Assembly (NCBI RefSeq): GCF_001888165.1
Contig: NZ_CP015455.1
Location: 186,001 to 250,000, forward strand
Length of the DNA: 64,000 bases
Origin: Syntrophotalea acetylenica
GTDB lineage: Bacteria > Desulfobacterota > Desulfuromonadia > Desulfuromonadales > Syntrophotaleaceae
Direction: 5' to 3'
The position numbers were made by a program, and so were the translations under genes. This document shows, one piece after another, positions 8,891 to 17,904 of this stretch; within the stretch, counting starts at the first letter, position 1; every line of letters begins with the position of its first letter. The notes below the pieces were generated by a model. That model did no database searches and was not told the origin of the DNA. It worked only from the letters and a program-made list of their open reading frames with translations.

Positions 8891-10152
8891 TGTGCGCCTC
8901 TATCCACTACCGGGATGATGAATTTCTGGGTCGCTATGCCGCGGTGACCGGCGCCTGCGTGATCCAGCACCTGGAACAGCTCGCGGCGTCTCTGAAAGGG
9001 GCGCGCGTGGTGCATGTCAATTCGACCCGGGAGGGAGGCGGTGTCGCGGAGATCCTGCAGAAGCTGATACCACTGAAAAAAGCTCTCGGCATCGATGCCC
9101 GTTGGGAAGTGATCGAAGGCACGCCGGCGTTCTACGCCTGCACCAAGAGTTTTCACAACGCCCTGCAGGGCATGGATATCCGGCTTTCCGACAAGCTGCT
9201 GGAGGCTTATGAAGAAACCAATGCACGGTGCGCCGAACGGCTCAAACCGATTCTGGAACAGGCCGATTTCGTGTTTATTCACGATCCGCAACCGGCCGCG
9301 TTGCTGAAGCATTTTCCCGAGCGCCGGGGCCAATGGATCTGGCGTTGCCATATCGATGTGAGGCAGCCGTTTCGCCCGGTCTGGAAATACCTGCGGCCCT
9401 TCCTGTCGGCTTATGACGCAAGTATCTTCTCGCTGCCGGAGTTTGCACAGCCGTTGCCGCATCCGCAATACATCATCGCGCCGAGCATCGATCCGCTGAG
9501 CGAGAAAAACCGCGACCTTCCCGACGCCGAAATCGAAAAGGTTTATGACCGTTTCGACCTGGATCCCGAACGCCCGATGGTGCTGCAGGTTTCACGCTAT
9601 GACCGCTTCAAGGATCCTGTCGGCGTTATTCGGGCCTGTCGGATGGCTGCCAAGCTGACGCCGCTGCAGCTGGTGCTGGCCGGGGGCGAAGCCAGTGACG
9701 ATCCGGAAGGGCAGGCGGTTCTCGAGGAGGTCCGGCAGCAGGCCGAAGGGCACCCCGATATTCATGTGCTGTTGCTGCCGGCGGATGCCCATCGCACCAT
9801 CAACGCCCTGCAGCGCGCCGCGGATATCGTGATCCAGAAATCACTGCGCGAGGGTTTTGGCCTGACCGTGACGGAAGGCATGTGGAAGGGCCGGCCGGTC
9901 ATTGGCGGCGACACCGGCGGAATACGTCTTCAGGTTTTCAACCACTATACCGGATTCCTGGTGCGCACTCCGGAAGGCGCGGCCCTGCGCATCCGCTATC
10001 TGCTGCATAACGGGCGCCTGCGACGGCAGATGGGCGAACGGGCCCGCCGCTTTGTCCTCGACAATTTCCTTATCACACGCCATTTACGGGAATATCTGAC
10101 ATTGCTGGTGAGCCTGCAGGCAGGGGGCCGGGATCGGATGATGGTCGGGTGA
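8890..10152 (+). CDS. TreT-like trehalose synthase, GT4 glycosyltransferase
   Basis: A 420-residue family-4 glycosyltransferase. TreT-type signatures include HVNSTREGGGVAEILQ (nucleotide-sugar loop), VFIHDPQPAALL, MVLQVSRYDRFKDPVGVI and QKSLREGFGLTVTEGMWKGRPV, the last holding the Glu-rich donor-binding motif. TreT enzymes form trehalose from an NDP-glucose and glucose in one step. The neighbours OtsA (downstream) and OtsB (upstream) make trehalose by the two-step phosphate route, so the organism may have two routes. The actual acceptor could differ (for example glucosylglycerate or a trehalose analogue). Start is fixed by the TGATG overlap with the DUF5752 gene. Confidence 0.8.
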   Translation: MCASIHYRDDEFLGRYAAVTGACVIQHLEQLAASLKGARVVHVNSTREGGGVAEILQKLIPLKKALGIDARWEVIEGTPAFYACTKSFHNALQGMDIRLSDKLLEAYEETNARCAERLKPILEQADFVFIHDPQPAALLKHFPERRGQWIWRCHIDVRQPFRPVWKYLRPFLSAYDASIFSLPEFAQPLPHPQYIIAPSIDPLSEKNRDLPDAEIEKVYDRFDLDPERPMVLQVSRYDRFKDPVGVIRACRMAAKLTPLQLVLAGGEASDDPEGQAVLEEVRQQAEGHPDIHVLLLPADAHRTINALQRAADIVIQKSLREGFGLTVTEGMWKGRPVIGGDTGGIRLQVFNHYTGFLVRTPEGAALRIRYLLHNGRLRRQMGERARRFVLDNFLITRHLREYLTLLVSLQAGGRDRMMVG

Positions 10153-10210
10153 TTGGTTCTGTGGTCGAGTGTTCCGGCACGAGTTTCTGATTTTTGAGGA
10201 GTGTTGCGCG

Positions 10211-11650
10211 ATGCCTTCAATCCTGTCCAAACGCCTGTTGATCATTTCCAACAGATTGCCCGCCGTTATCGCACAGGGCCGGGAAACCTGGTCCGTCAAG
10301 CCCGGCACAGGCGGCCTGGTCACGGCGCTGGCGCCGGTCATGCGCGAAAATCACGGGGTGTGGATCGGCTGGCCCGGTTGCGGTGACGACGCCCCTCTTG
10401 GCAGCCTGCTGCACGAATTCGAGCAACAGCAGGGTTACCGGCTGGTGTCTGTGCCTCTGGCCGAACAGGAGGTGGAACGCTATTATCGGGGCTTTTCCAA
10501 CAGCGCCGTCTGGCCGCTGTTTCACGATCTGCTCGGCAACTGCCATTTCGAGCTGTCGCATTGGCAGGCCTACGATGCCGTTAATCGGAAATTCGCCGCG
10601 GTAATTGACGAACAGGCACGATCCGAAGATTTTATCTGGGTGCACGATTACCAGCTGATGCTGGTCGGATCCCACCTGCGGGCCATGGGCAGGTCGGATC
10701 GCCTGGCGTTTTTTCTGCACATTCCGTTTCCGTCTCCGGACCTTTTCCGGCGCCTGCCGTGGAAAAATCAGCTGATTCAGGGGCTTCTTGCCTACGACCA
10801 GATCGGCTTTCAGACCCTGCGGGACCGGCGCAACTTTGTCCAGACCGCGGCCATGCTGATGCCGGAGCTGGAGATCGTCAGCCGTCAGCGGCATCATACC
10901 CTGTTGCGACTCGGCGAGCGTGTCATCAAGGTTGGACATTATCCGATCAGCATCGACTTTGTCGAATTCGACGATTTTGCCCGTTCCCGCGAGGTGGAAG
11001 ACGCCGCCTGGTATCTGCATGAAAACCTGCGCGGCCGGCAGCTGATGCTGGGCATCGACCGCCTTGATTACACCAAGGGGATCCCGGAGCGGTTTCTGGC
11101 TTTCGAGCGGGCGCTGGAAAAATATCCGGCCCTGATGCGGCGCATTTCCTTGCTGCAGGTTGTGATCCCCAGCCGCACGCTGGTTCCCGATTACGCCAAC
11201 CTCAAGGAACTGCTGGATCAGCTTGCGGGGCGCATCAATGCGCGCTTCGGACAGCCGGAATGGGTGCCGATCCATTATGTTTTCCGCTGTCTGGAGAGGG
11301 TGCAGCTGCTGGCGCGCTATCGCACCTCGGAAATCGCCCTGGTTACGCCGCTGCGGGATGGCATGAACCTTGTCGCCAAGGAATATTGCGCCAGTTCGGT
11401 GGAAAACAACGGTGTGCTGATCCTCAGCGAATTCGCCGGAGCCGCCGACCAGCTTGGCAAGCACGCCCTGCTGGTCAACCCTTACGACACCGACGGAACG
11501 GCGGACGCCATTTACCGGGCGTTTACCATGGATCCCGAGGAGCGTCGGCAGCGCATGGCACAGTTGCGCTCCGAAATCCGCCGCAACGATGTGCATCGCT
11601 GGCTGCGGCGCTTCGTGGAAGCCGGGGATGACGAGGATGATGATGGATAA
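10211..11650 (+). CDS. otsA: trehalose-6-phosphate synthase
   Basis: A 479-residue GT20 enzyme. [12 protein letters not shown] at the N-terminus, [51 protein letters not shown] and [16 protein letters not shown] are classic OtsA motifs; the last two bind UDP-glucose and glucose-6-phosphate. It makes trehalose-6-phosphate, which OtsB (6729-7541) dephosphorylates. An in-frame GTG lies at 10169, but GAGGAG 10 bases before ATG 10211 and the family N-terminus favour 10211. It ends the DUF5752-treT-otsA run; the aroF leader begins about 80 bases further on. Confidence 0.93.
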   Translation: MPSILSKRLLIISNRLPAVIAQGRETWSVKPGTGGLVTALAPVMRENHGVWIGWPGCGDDAPLGSLLHEFEQQQGYRLVSVPLAEQEVERYYRGFSNSAVWPLFHDLLGNCHFELSHWQAYDAVNRKFAAVIDEQARSEDFIWVHDYQLMLVGSHLRAMGRSDRLAFFLHIPFPSPDLFRRLPWKNQLIQGLLAYDQIGFQTLRDRRNFVQTAAMLMPELEIVSRQRHHTLLRLGERVIKVGHYPISIDFVEFDDFARSREVEDAAWYLHENLRGRQLMLGIDRLDYTKGIPERFLAFERALEKYPALMRRISLLQVVIPSRTLVPDYANLKELLDQLAGRINARFGQPEWVPIHYVFRCLERVQLLARYRTSEIALVTPLRDGMNLVAKEYCASSVENNGVLILSEFAGAADQLGKHALLVNPYDTDGTADAIYRAFTMDPEERRQRMAQLRSEIRRNDVHRWLRRFVEAGDDEDDDG

Positions 11651-11732
11651 TGGGCCAGGCTCTCGGTTTCCGCTTGCCTTCCAGACGGTTCTCTGCTACA
11701 GGTAAGACATTCAAATTATTCAGGGGATCGCC

Positions 11733-11825
11733 ATGCGGACGCCTTCTCTCAGCAGTTACGGCAGTTTTTTCTGGTTCGGGTTTTTTGGGTTCTTTATGAG
11801 CCATCGACCCGCGGCAGGTGTCTGA
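11733..11825 (+). CDS. Phe-rich leader peptide of the aroF attenuator
   Basis: A 30-codon ORF too short for ordinary gene calling. It has AGGGG 6 bases before ATG 11733 and stops at TGA 11823. Residues 12-21 read FFWFGFFGFF: seven Phe and one Trp in ten codons, with a Tyr at residue 9. Such runs are the control codons of aromatic amino-acid attenuators (as in pheL). It lies just before the DAHP synthase gene, and its downstream codons pair with the terminator region described next, so the layout matches transcription attenuation by charged tRNA-Phe. Confidence 0.88.
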   Translation: MRTPSLSSYGSFFWFGFFGFFMSHRPAAGV

Positions 11826-11900
11826 GGACGTAGCGCCCCACAGCACGACATTCAAACAACCACGGGTTGATGCTTAACGGCTCATCCGTGGTTTTCTTTT
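11802..11900 (+). promoter_or_regulatory. aroF attenuator: antiterminator and terminator
   Basis: Terminator: AACCACGG (11858-11865) pairs with CCGTGGTT (11886-11893), followed by TTCTTTT. Competing antiterminator: CATCGACCCG (11802-11811, inside the leader peptide just past the Phe codons) pairs over ten bases, with one G-U pair, with CGGGTTGATG (11863-11872), which takes three bases of the terminator's 5' arm. A ribosome stalled on the Phe codons leaves 11802-11811 free and the antiterminator can form; one that reaches the stop codon at 11823 covers it and the terminator forms. Pairing seen in sequence; mechanism inferred from pheA/trp precedent. Confidence 0.82.
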
Positions 11901-11964
11901 GGTGGTCAAGGGAGAAAGCAGTCGGAAGCCGGTCAGCCCTTCACCCACCAGAGGAGCAAAAGAC

Positions 11965-12984
11965 ATGATCATCGTCATGAAAAAAGACGCCGGCAAGGAA
12001 GCGCTGGCGGAAGTCAAAAAGCGCGTCCGGGATCTCGGCTACAAGGCCCATGTCATACACGGTGAGGCACGGGACGTGATCGGCGCCGTCGGCGACGAGC
12101 GCGGCAAGGCGGTGCTGCAATCGCTGGAGTCGCTGCCTTGCGTCGAGGCCGTGGTGCCGATCCTGAAGCCTTACAAGCTGGCCAGCCGCGAAATCAGACC
12201 GGAGCCGAGCGTTTTTGAACTGGCTCCCGGCGTGACGGTTGGCGGCCGGGAACTGCTGGTCATGGCGGGGCCCTGCTCGGTGGAGGGCGAAGAGCAGCTG
12301 CTGGAAACCGCCAGGGCGGTGAAGGCCGCGGGCGCCAGGGTGCTGCGCGGCGGTGCTTTCAAGCCACGCACCAGTCCCTATGCGTTTCAGGGCATGGAGG
12401 AAGAGGGTCTGAAACTGCTTGCGGCGGCCCGGGAAGCCACCGGTCTGCCGATCGTGACCGAGGTGGTCAACCCCCGGGATGTCGACCTGGTCGCCCGCTA
12501 CGCTGACATCCTTCAGGTTGGTGCCCGCAATGTGCAGAATTTCCCGCTGCTGCGCCTGCTCGGTCAGCAGGACAAGCCGGTGCTGCTCAAACGCGGCATG
12601 GCCACCACCATCCAGGAATTTTTGATGAGCGCCGAGTATATTCTTTCCGAGGGCAATCAGCGCGTGGTGCTTTGCGAGCGCGGCATTCGCACCTTTGAAA
12701 CCGCCACCCGCAATACCCTGGATCTTTCGGCGGTGCCCGTGCTCAAGGAGCAGACCCATCTGCCGGTGGTGATCGATCCGTCCCATGCCACCGGTCATGC
12801 CAGCCTGGTGCCCTCCATGTGCTATGCCGCAGTGGCGGCCGGCTGTGACGGGCTGCTGGTGGAGGTTCACAACCATCCGGAAACCGCATCCTGTGATGGT
12901 CCCCAGTCCCTGACGCCGGCCGGGTTTGCCGCCGTGATGGACAAGCTGCGCCGTTTCGCTGCGGCTGCCGACCGCGATTTGTAA
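11965..12984 (+). CDS. aroF: DAHP synthase, type I-beta
   Basis: A 339-residue 3-deoxy-D-arabino-heptulosonate-7-phosphate synthase, first step of the shikimate pathway (PEP plus erythrose-4-phosphate). Residues 1-65 ([20 protein letters not shown]) form the N-terminal ferredoxin-like regulatory domain found in the Thermotoga-type enzyme. The catalytic barrel shows [50 protein letters not shown] and [10 protein letters not shown], with metal and substrate ligands. GAGGAG fixes ATG 11965; the frame is open upstream to 11899. Transcription is probably controlled by the Phe-codon attenuator just upstream, and enzyme activity possibly by the N-terminal domain. Confidence 0.94.
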   Translation: MIIVMKKDAGKEALAEVKKRVRDLGYKAHVIHGEARDVIGAVGDERGKAVLQSLESLPCVEAVVPILKPYKLASREIRPEPSVFELAPGVTVGGRELLVMAGPCSVEGEEQLLETARAVKAAGARVLRGGAFKPRTSPYAFQGMEEEGLKLLAAAREATGLPIVTEVVNPRDVDLVARYADILQVGARNVQNFPLLRLLGQQDKPVLLKRGMATTIQEFLMSAEYILSEGNQRVVLCERGIRTFETATRNTLDLSAVPVLKEQTHLPVVIDPSHATGHASLVPSMCYAAVAAGCDGLLVEVHNHPETASCDGPQSLTPAGFAAVMDKLRRFAAAADRDL

Positions 12985-12996
12985 AGGATTGTCGTC

Positions 12997-13254
12997 ATGT
13001 TCCTTATCCCTCTCAATCAGCCGGAAAGCGTCGCCCTGGTCATTCACGCCCTGCGTGTGGCCGGTGGTGAAGCCGATTGCGGAACCTGCCCGGTGCGGCG
13101 GGTATGCATGAAACAGTGCCTGGCCATTGCGGATTCCCTGGACAAGATGGTGCAGTCGGGTACGCTGCCCGGCATGGAGAGTGCGTCCCCGGAGGAGCCT
13201 CCGCCCGAACCTCCGCCGGTGCCCGGTCCGGGCCGCTTCCGGGTCGTCAAGTAA
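12997..13254 (+). CDS. small four-cysteine protein, function unknown
   Basis: An 85-residue protein starting 12 bases after aroF stops, so probably cotranscribed and under the same attenuator. It has a compact cysteine cluster CGTCPVRRVCMKQC (CxxCx4Cx3C) around residues 28-41, suitable for zinc or an Fe-S cluster, and a Pro/Glu-rich tail. No signal peptide or membrane segment. I do not recognise the family. The strong terminator at 13265-13305 follows directly. Confidence 0.65.
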   Translation: MFLIPLNQPESVALVIHALRVAGGEADCGTCPVRRVCMKQCLAIADSLDKMVQSGTLPGMESASPEEPPPEPPPVPGPGRFRVVK

Positions 13255-13264
13255 CCAGCAGCGT

Positions 13265-13305
13265 CGGCCGGCCTTCTTGCTTATTGAAAGGCCGGCCGTT
13301 TTTTT
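13265..13305 (+). terminator. intrinsic terminator after the aroF operon
   Basis: CGGCCGGCCTT (13265-13275) pairs with AAGGCCGGCCG (13288-13298), followed by seven T. It ends the aroF plus small-protein transcript. Confidence 0.9.
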
Positions 13306-13446
13306 GTATAGTGCTCTCTTTTTCTGCCTCTCCGAAAGCCTTTTCCCGAAAATCCTTCCGGAAGGTGGCCGGGGCGCTATGGCCCCTCTGCAACCGGAAA
13401 GACACCATACGGATTGAGTAACCTGTATATCGAGGGCGCGCCCTGG

Positions 13447-13468
13447 GGATTGTGCTTTGGCACAATCC
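13447..13468 (+). other. perfect hairpin in the serA leader
   Basis: GGATTGTGC-TTTG-GCACAATCC, a 9-bp perfect stem with a four-base loop, about 50 bases before the serA start in a 211-base stretch (13306-13516) that holds no gene. No T tract follows, so it is not an ordinary terminator. It may be an RNA or protein-binding element, or chance. Confidence 0.4.
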
Positions 13469-13516
13469 GTCCTGAAGAGATATTGGCCGCGTGCTCCGTA
13501 ACCGCAAGGAATTCCC

Positions 13517-15124
13517 ATGAAAGTCCTGATTACCGATGAAATTTCCCAGGAAGGTCTGCAGCCTCTGCTGGACGATCCCCGTATCGAGCTTGAAATCCGC
13601 CTGGGGCTGACCCCCGAGGAGCTGCATCGAATCGTCGGTCGCTTCGATGCGATGATCACCCGCAGCGGCACCACCGTTGACGCGGCACTGCTCGAACACG
13701 GCCGAAGGCTCAAGATTGTGGCCCGGGCGGGGGTCGGTATCGACAATGTCGATGTGGATGCCGCCAGCAGTCGCGGCATTATCGTGGTCAACGCCCCTTA
13801 CGGCAACGTCAACTCCGCCGCCGAACATTCCATGGCGCTGATGCTGTCCCTGTGCCGCAACGTACCGGTTGCCAGCGCCTCCCTGAAGAGCGGAGAGTGG
13901 AAGCGGGCGCCGTTTACCGGCAGAGAACTCAAGGACAAGACCCTGGGCATTATCGGTCTTGGCAAGGTCGGCGGCCGGGTGGCCCTGCGCGCCAAAGCCT
14001 TTGAAATGACCGTGCTGGCCTGCGACCCCTATATTTCTCCCAAGCGGGCCGAGGATCTCGGCGTCAAACTGGTCGGACTGGAGGAGATCGTGCGCTATGC
14101 GGATATCGTCTCTCTGCACTGTCCCCGCAATGCCGAGACCATCGACATGATCAATGCCCGCCATTTCGATGCCATGAAGGACGGCGTCATCATCGTCAAC
14201 TGCGCACGGGGCGAGATCGTCAACGAAGCCGCCATGCTTGCCGCGTTGCAGAGCGGCAAGGCCGCCGGCGCCGCCTTTGACGTTTTCAGTGAGGAACCGC
14301 CCCGTTCCGAGCTGGTCAGGCAGTTGATCGCCCACCCGCTCATGGTTGTCACTCCCCATCTTGGCGCCAATACCTTTGAAGCGCAGAAAAACGTGGCCGT
14401 CGATGTCAGCAAGGAGATTGTCCGTTATCTGGATGGACAGCCGCTGGAGAGCGCGGTGAACATTCCCAAATTCGACGCCGAACTGATGCAGGTGATGCAG
14501 CCTTTTCTGTCGTTGATTCAGCAGATGGGCGAGTTCATCGTGCAGCTGGCGCCGGCCAACCCGAGCAAGGTGACCTTCACCTATAACGGCAAGCTGGCCC
14601 GTTACGATTGTTCTCCTCTGACCGTCTGCGGGCTGGCGGCGCTGCTCAACCGCGCCACCGAGCAGGAGGTCAACATGGTGAATTCCCAGCTGATCGCCGA
14701 ACAGATGGGCATCTGCGTCGAAACCGTGTCTTCGACCGAGGCGGAATCCTTTTCCAACCTCATCACCATTACCCTCGCGACCCCCGCCGGGCGCCGCACC
14801 GTCGCTGGAACCATATTCGAGGGTATGCCGAAAATCGTCAAGATGCGCGACTTCAATACCGATTTCCAACCCGAGGAGCACATGCTGGTCATCAGTTACG
14901 CGGACAAGCTTGGTCTGATCGGTAAAATCGGCACGATTCTCGGCGAGGCCGGCATCAACATCGGCTCCATGAATCTCGGCCGCCGGGCCAAAGCGGGAGA
15001 GGCGATGGTGGTGCTGTCCGTCGATACGCCGGTTCCCGCCGAAGTCATCGACCGCCTTGCCGCCAGCGTCGATGCGGCTTTCATTCGCGCCATCCATATG
15101 GAGAATGCCAGCTGCATCGATTGA
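13517..15124 (+). CDS. serA: D-3-phosphoglycerate dehydrogenase
   Basis: A 535-residue long-form SerA. The substrate and NAD domains show VARAGVGIDNVDVDAA, the dinucleotide fold LGIIGLGKVGGRVA (residues about 145-158), NCARGEIVNE and the catalytic His in VVTPHLGANTFEA. The C-terminal third contains the intervening (ASB) domain and a final ACT domain (LVISYADKLGLIGKIGTIL onwards) that usually binds serine for feedback inhibition. It catalyses the first step of serine biosynthesis from 3-phosphoglycerate. AAGGAATTCCC precedes ATG 13517. Monocistronic: terminators bound it on both sides. Confidence 0.95.
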   Translation: MKVLITDEISQEGLQPLLDDPRIELEIRLGLTPEELHRIVGRFDAMITRSGTTVDAALLEHGRRLKIVARAGVGIDNVDVDAASSRGIIVVNAPYGNVNSAAEHSMALMLSLCRNVPVASASLKSGEWKRAPFTGRELKDKTLGIIGLGKVGGRVALRAKAFEMTVLACDPYISPKRAEDLGVKLVGLEEIVRYADIVSLHCPRNAETIDMINARHFDAMKDGVIIVNCARGEIVNEAAMLAALQSGKAAGAAFDVFSEEPPRSELVRQLIAHPLMVVTPHLGANTFEAQKNVAVDVSKEIVRYLDGQPLESAVNIPKFDAELMQVMQPFLSLIQQMGEFIVQLAPANPSKVTFTYNGKLARYDCSPLTVCGLAALLNRATEQEVNMVNSQLIAEQMGICVETVSSTEAESFSNLITITLATPAGRRTVAGTIFEGMPKIVKMRDFNTDFQPEEHMLVISYADKLGLIGKIGTILGEAGINIGSMNLGRRAKAGEAMVVLSVDTPVPAEVIDRLAASVDAAFIRAIHMENASCID

Positions 15125-15152
15125 TGCGGAGGCGACTCTGCCAAATCAAACG

Positions 15153-15187
15153 AAAAAGCGGCCTGTGGATAGCAGGCCGCTTTTTTT
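15153..15187. terminator. bidirectional terminator between serA and mqnD
   Basis: AAAAAGCGGCCTG (15153-15165) pairs with CAGGCCGCTTTTT (15173-15185), with T on one side and A on the other, so it can end both the plus-strand serA transcript and the convergent mqn transcript. Confidence 0.9.
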
Positions 15188-15213
15188 GGAAATGGTTGCC
15201 CTGCTGGCGGCGT

Positions 15214-16047
15214 TTACCGAAATATGCCGCCGGGGCAGGGGGGCAGAATGCCGCCGGCTTCGGCGCGGCACAAGAGTTCCCCGATCGCCGCCTCGCCGGT
15301 TTTGTCCAGACAGCGGGTGAAGTCGTTGACATACAGGCCGATATGGCCTTCGAGTACCTTCTCGTCCTGTTCCCGGGCGTTTTCCCGGATAAAATCCGCC
15401 GCCCGTTGCGGCTGCGCACGAAAGACATCGATGCTGCGCCGGATGGCCTCTTCCAGTTGCCGATGAAGGGTATCGCCGAGGCAGCGGCGCGCCGCTATGC
15501 CCCCCAGAGGCAGGGGCAGCCCGGTCAGGGACTGCCACCAGACGCCCAGATCCAGAACCCTGAAAACGCCTCGGGCTTCGCAGGTGAAACGCGCTTCGTG
15601 AATCAGCACCCCGGCATCGACCTGGCCTGTGGTGACGGCGGGTAAAATGGCGTGAAACGGCATCTGTACCAGACAGGATGCGTCGATTCCGAACAGTCGC
15701 ATCAGCAGGGTAGCGGTGGTGAGGTTGCCGGGGACCGCGATGCGCCGGCCGCCGAGTTCCTCCGGGGCCAGCGGCTGGCGGGCCACCACCAGCGGCCCGC
15801 AACCCCGGCCCAGCGCCGCGCCGCTGCGCAGCAGGACGTATTCGGAACGCAGCTGACCGAAGGCATGCATGGATACCTTGGTGACATCGAGCTTGCCGTT
15901 TGCCGCCAGCCGGTTGAGGGTGTCCACGTCTTCAATGCGGTGGTGCAGGTGCAGTCCCGGCAGGGGGACAAGGCCGCTGATCAATCCGTGAAATATGGCG
16001 GTATCGTTGGGGCAGGCAGAGAAGCCAAGGCGGATGGTTTTGTGCAT
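15214..16047 (-). CDS. mqnD: 1,4-dihydroxy-6-naphthoate synthase
   Basis: A 277-residue MqnD of the futalosine menaquinone pathway. The N-terminus IRLGFSACPNDTAIFHGLI is the family signature (GFSxCPNDTxxF), and later VTKVSMHAF and DAGVLIHEARFT line the active site of this periplasmic-binding-like fold. It converts cyclic dehypoxanthinylfutalosine to 1,4-dihydroxy-6-naphthoate. ATG 16047 starts two bases after the mqnB stop, so the genes are cotranscribed; the frame stays open to 16137 but without family similarity. Confidence 0.92.
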   Translation of the reverse strand: MHKTIRLGFSACPNDTAIFHGLISGLVPLPGLHLHHRIEDVDTLNRLAANGKLDVTKVSMHAFGQLRSEYVLLRSGAALGRGCGPLVVARQPLAPEELGGRRIAVPGNLTTATLLMRLFGIDASCLVQMPFHAILPAVTTGQVDAGVLIHEARFTCEARGVFRVLDLGVWWQSLTGLPLPLGGIAARRCLGDTLHRQLEEAIRRSIDVFRAQPQRAADFIRENAREQDEKVLEGHIGLYVNDFTRCLDKTGEAAIGELLCRAEAGGILPPCPGGIFR

Positions 16048-16049
16048 GG

Positions 16050-16796
16050 TCAGGCCCGCAGGATCGGTGAAAACCAGCCGCGCAGCAGGGCCATCAAAGC
16101 CTGCTGGACGCCACCGGCGGCTCCTTCGAGGTCCCATCGGGAGAGGTCCCGGTCCTCGACCAGGTTGGATACGCCGCGCAGTTCAAGGAAGGGCACCTGG
16201 TATTGTTCGCAGACCTGGGCCACCGCCGCGCCTTCCATGTTTTCGCCCAACCCTCCGGTGCGCTGCTGCAATTCCCTGCCGGACTGCAGGGTTCCCGAAC
16301 AGGTGGAAACCGTCACCATGGGGCCGGATTTCAGATGGAGCCCCCCCTCCACGGCGAATCTTTCCAGGTGCGGAAGGGCGCTTTCCCGCAACCTGCTTTC
16401 CACGGTACAGCGGCTTCTGCATTCAAACCCCTTGCTGCGCAGCAGGGTAAAGCCGATACTGCCGAAATCCCGGAAGCCTTCCGGTGTCAATACCCCCTCG
16501 TCGGCGCTGATTTCCTCGGTGGCCAGCAGAAGATCCCCGGTGGCCAGCCCCTGTCCGGGGTAGGCTCCGCAACAGCCGGTAAGGATCAGCATCTCGGGTT
16601 TTTCCCGTTCCAGCATGACGGTTACGGCGGACGCGGCGTTGATTTTACCGATACCGGTATGCAGCACCGTCAGCTTGTGTCCGAACATGCTGCCGCAGTA
16701 CAGGTCGCGATGGCCGCAGCGGCGCACCTCGCAGGGGAACAGCCTGCGACGCAGCAGCGCGGTTTCTTCCGGCACCGCTGCCACGATCGCAATCAC
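16050..16796 (-). CDS. mqnB: futalosine hydrolase
   Basis: A 248-residue nucleoside-phosphorylase-superfamily protein. MIAIVAAVPEETALLRRRL at the start, VLHTGIGKINAASAVT, LTGCCGAYPGQGLATGDL and GLGENMEGAAVAQVCE (active-site Glu/Met region) identify MqnB. It removes hypoxanthine from futalosine to give dehypoxanthine futalosine. It lies directly before mqnD and 28 bases after a hypothetical gene on the same strand, forming a three-gene minus-strand unit. MqnA and MqnC are not in the window. Confidence 0.9.
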   Translation of the reverse strand: MIAIVAAVPEETALLRRRLFPCEVRRCGHRDLYCGSMFGHKLTVLHTGIGKINAASAVTVMLEREKPEMLILTGCCGAYPGQGLATGDLLLATEEISADEGVLTPEGFRDFGSIGFTLLRSKGFECRSRCTVESRLRESALPHLERFAVEGGLHLKSGPMVTVSTCSGTLQSGRELQQRTGGLGENMEGAAVAQVCEQYQVPFLELRGVSNLVEDRDLSRWDLEGAAGGVQQALMALLRGWFSPILRA

Positions 16797-16824
16797 GGTT
16801 TCGGGCTTTCATGCAGGACCGGGC

Positions 16825-17904
16825 TCATGGCTGGAACCACCCCTGGCGGATAAGGTCGCGTCGCAGCACCACGCCCTGCTTGCGGACCATGCCGCCGTAC
16901 CAGAAACGCTCTTCGCGCAACGACAGGTTCTGGGGCGCGTCGAGGCGCTTGCGGCAATCGATCAGGTTGTGGCGCAGCCTGCGGTCGGGGTCGGCCACCA
17001 CCTCGTTGAGCTTGCGGGCGAGCAGCGGCGGTACCCCCTCGATGACGTACTGAATCAGATCCCGCAGGCGCAGGCCGTCATGGTAATCTTCGAGGGTGCC
17101 TTCGAAACCGTCTTCGCATTCCTGGACGAAATCGTTCCAGCTCAACAGCAAATCGCCGAATTCCTCATCCGCCAGGCCGTCGAAATCCGGATGCTCACGC
17201 AGGCGCTGTTCGATCTGCTGCTGCTCCTTGCACGACAAAAAGAAGGAAATGTCGTCCTCCACGGGGTACATTTCCAGCTCTTCCGTGATTTCGGCGCAGA
17301 AATTCAGATAGTCGAGAGCCTGCTCGTTAAAGCGCGAAAGTATTCCCGGCAGGGTACCGGGCCGATAACAGAGCAGCGACAGGTGGTCGTGCCCCAGGTC
17401 GGAGGTGAAAAGCTGCCGGGGGTTGTAGGCCAGGTCGCATTGCCCCAGGATATCCATGACCCGGATGTGGTTGCAGGTGAAGCAGGTGATGATTTTTTCC
17501 TCGGAAAAAAACCACTCCATCCCGACCTGGTTGTTGGCGATGCCAAAACCGACGAAGCCGTCATGCACCAGCCGCGAAAGATAGGGCTGTACGGCTTCGA
17601 GAATATCTTCCTTGGGCATGTAGGGTGAATAATAGAGCAAGGGCTCGGCGTTTTCCTCGGTCGGCTGCTCCTGCTCGTCGGCGTAGTATTCCAGAATAAA
17701 GAAACATTCCTCGGGCATGGCGGCGGCGAAAGCGTGAAACAGCCGCTCGATCCGGCCGGCTTCGGCCATGATGGTGAACCGGTAGCTGTCGCTGGAATTT
17801 TCCAGCAGACTGAAGGTGTAACCGCCGCGCAGACGCCGCAGGCGCCGCCTTTCGCTGGGCCAGGGGTGGATGCCGAGAGGGAAATTAAAAACAGGTGGTG
17901 TCAA
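16825..17904 (-). CDS. conserved-looking hypothetical protein, upstream of mqnB
   Basis: A 359-residue acidic soluble protein I do not recognise. The central part (RIERLFHAFAAAMPEECFFILEYYADE, YYSPYMPKEDILEAVQPYL, DGFVGFGIANN, EWFFSEEKIITCFTCN) suggests a compact alpha/beta domain. Later there is a Glu/Asp-rich helical part and a basic C-terminus (LIDCRKRLDAPQNLSLREERFWYGG). No signal or membrane segment. The frame is open to 17997, but AGGAAGGA seven bases before TTG 17904 is the best initiation site. Its closeness to mqnB suggests cotranscription, but a menaquinone role is only a guess. Confidence 0.6.
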   Translation of the reverse strand: MTPPVFNFPLGIHPWPSERRRLRRLRGGYTFSLLENSSDSYRFTIMAEAGRIERLFHAFAAAMPEECFFILEYYADEQEQPTEENAEPLLYYSPYMPKEDILEAVQPYLSRLVHDGFVGFGIANNQVGMEWFFSEEKIITCFTCNHIRVMDILGQCDLAYNPRQLFTSDLGHDHLSLLCYRPGTLPGILSRFNEQALDYLNFCAEITEELEMYPVEDDISFFLSCKEQQQIEQRLREHPDFDGLADEEFGDLLLSWNDFVQECEDGFEGTLEDYHDGLRLRDLIQYVIEGVPPLLARKLNEVVADPDRRLRHNLIDCRKRLDAPQNLSLREERFWYGGMVRKQGVVLRRDLIRQGWFQP

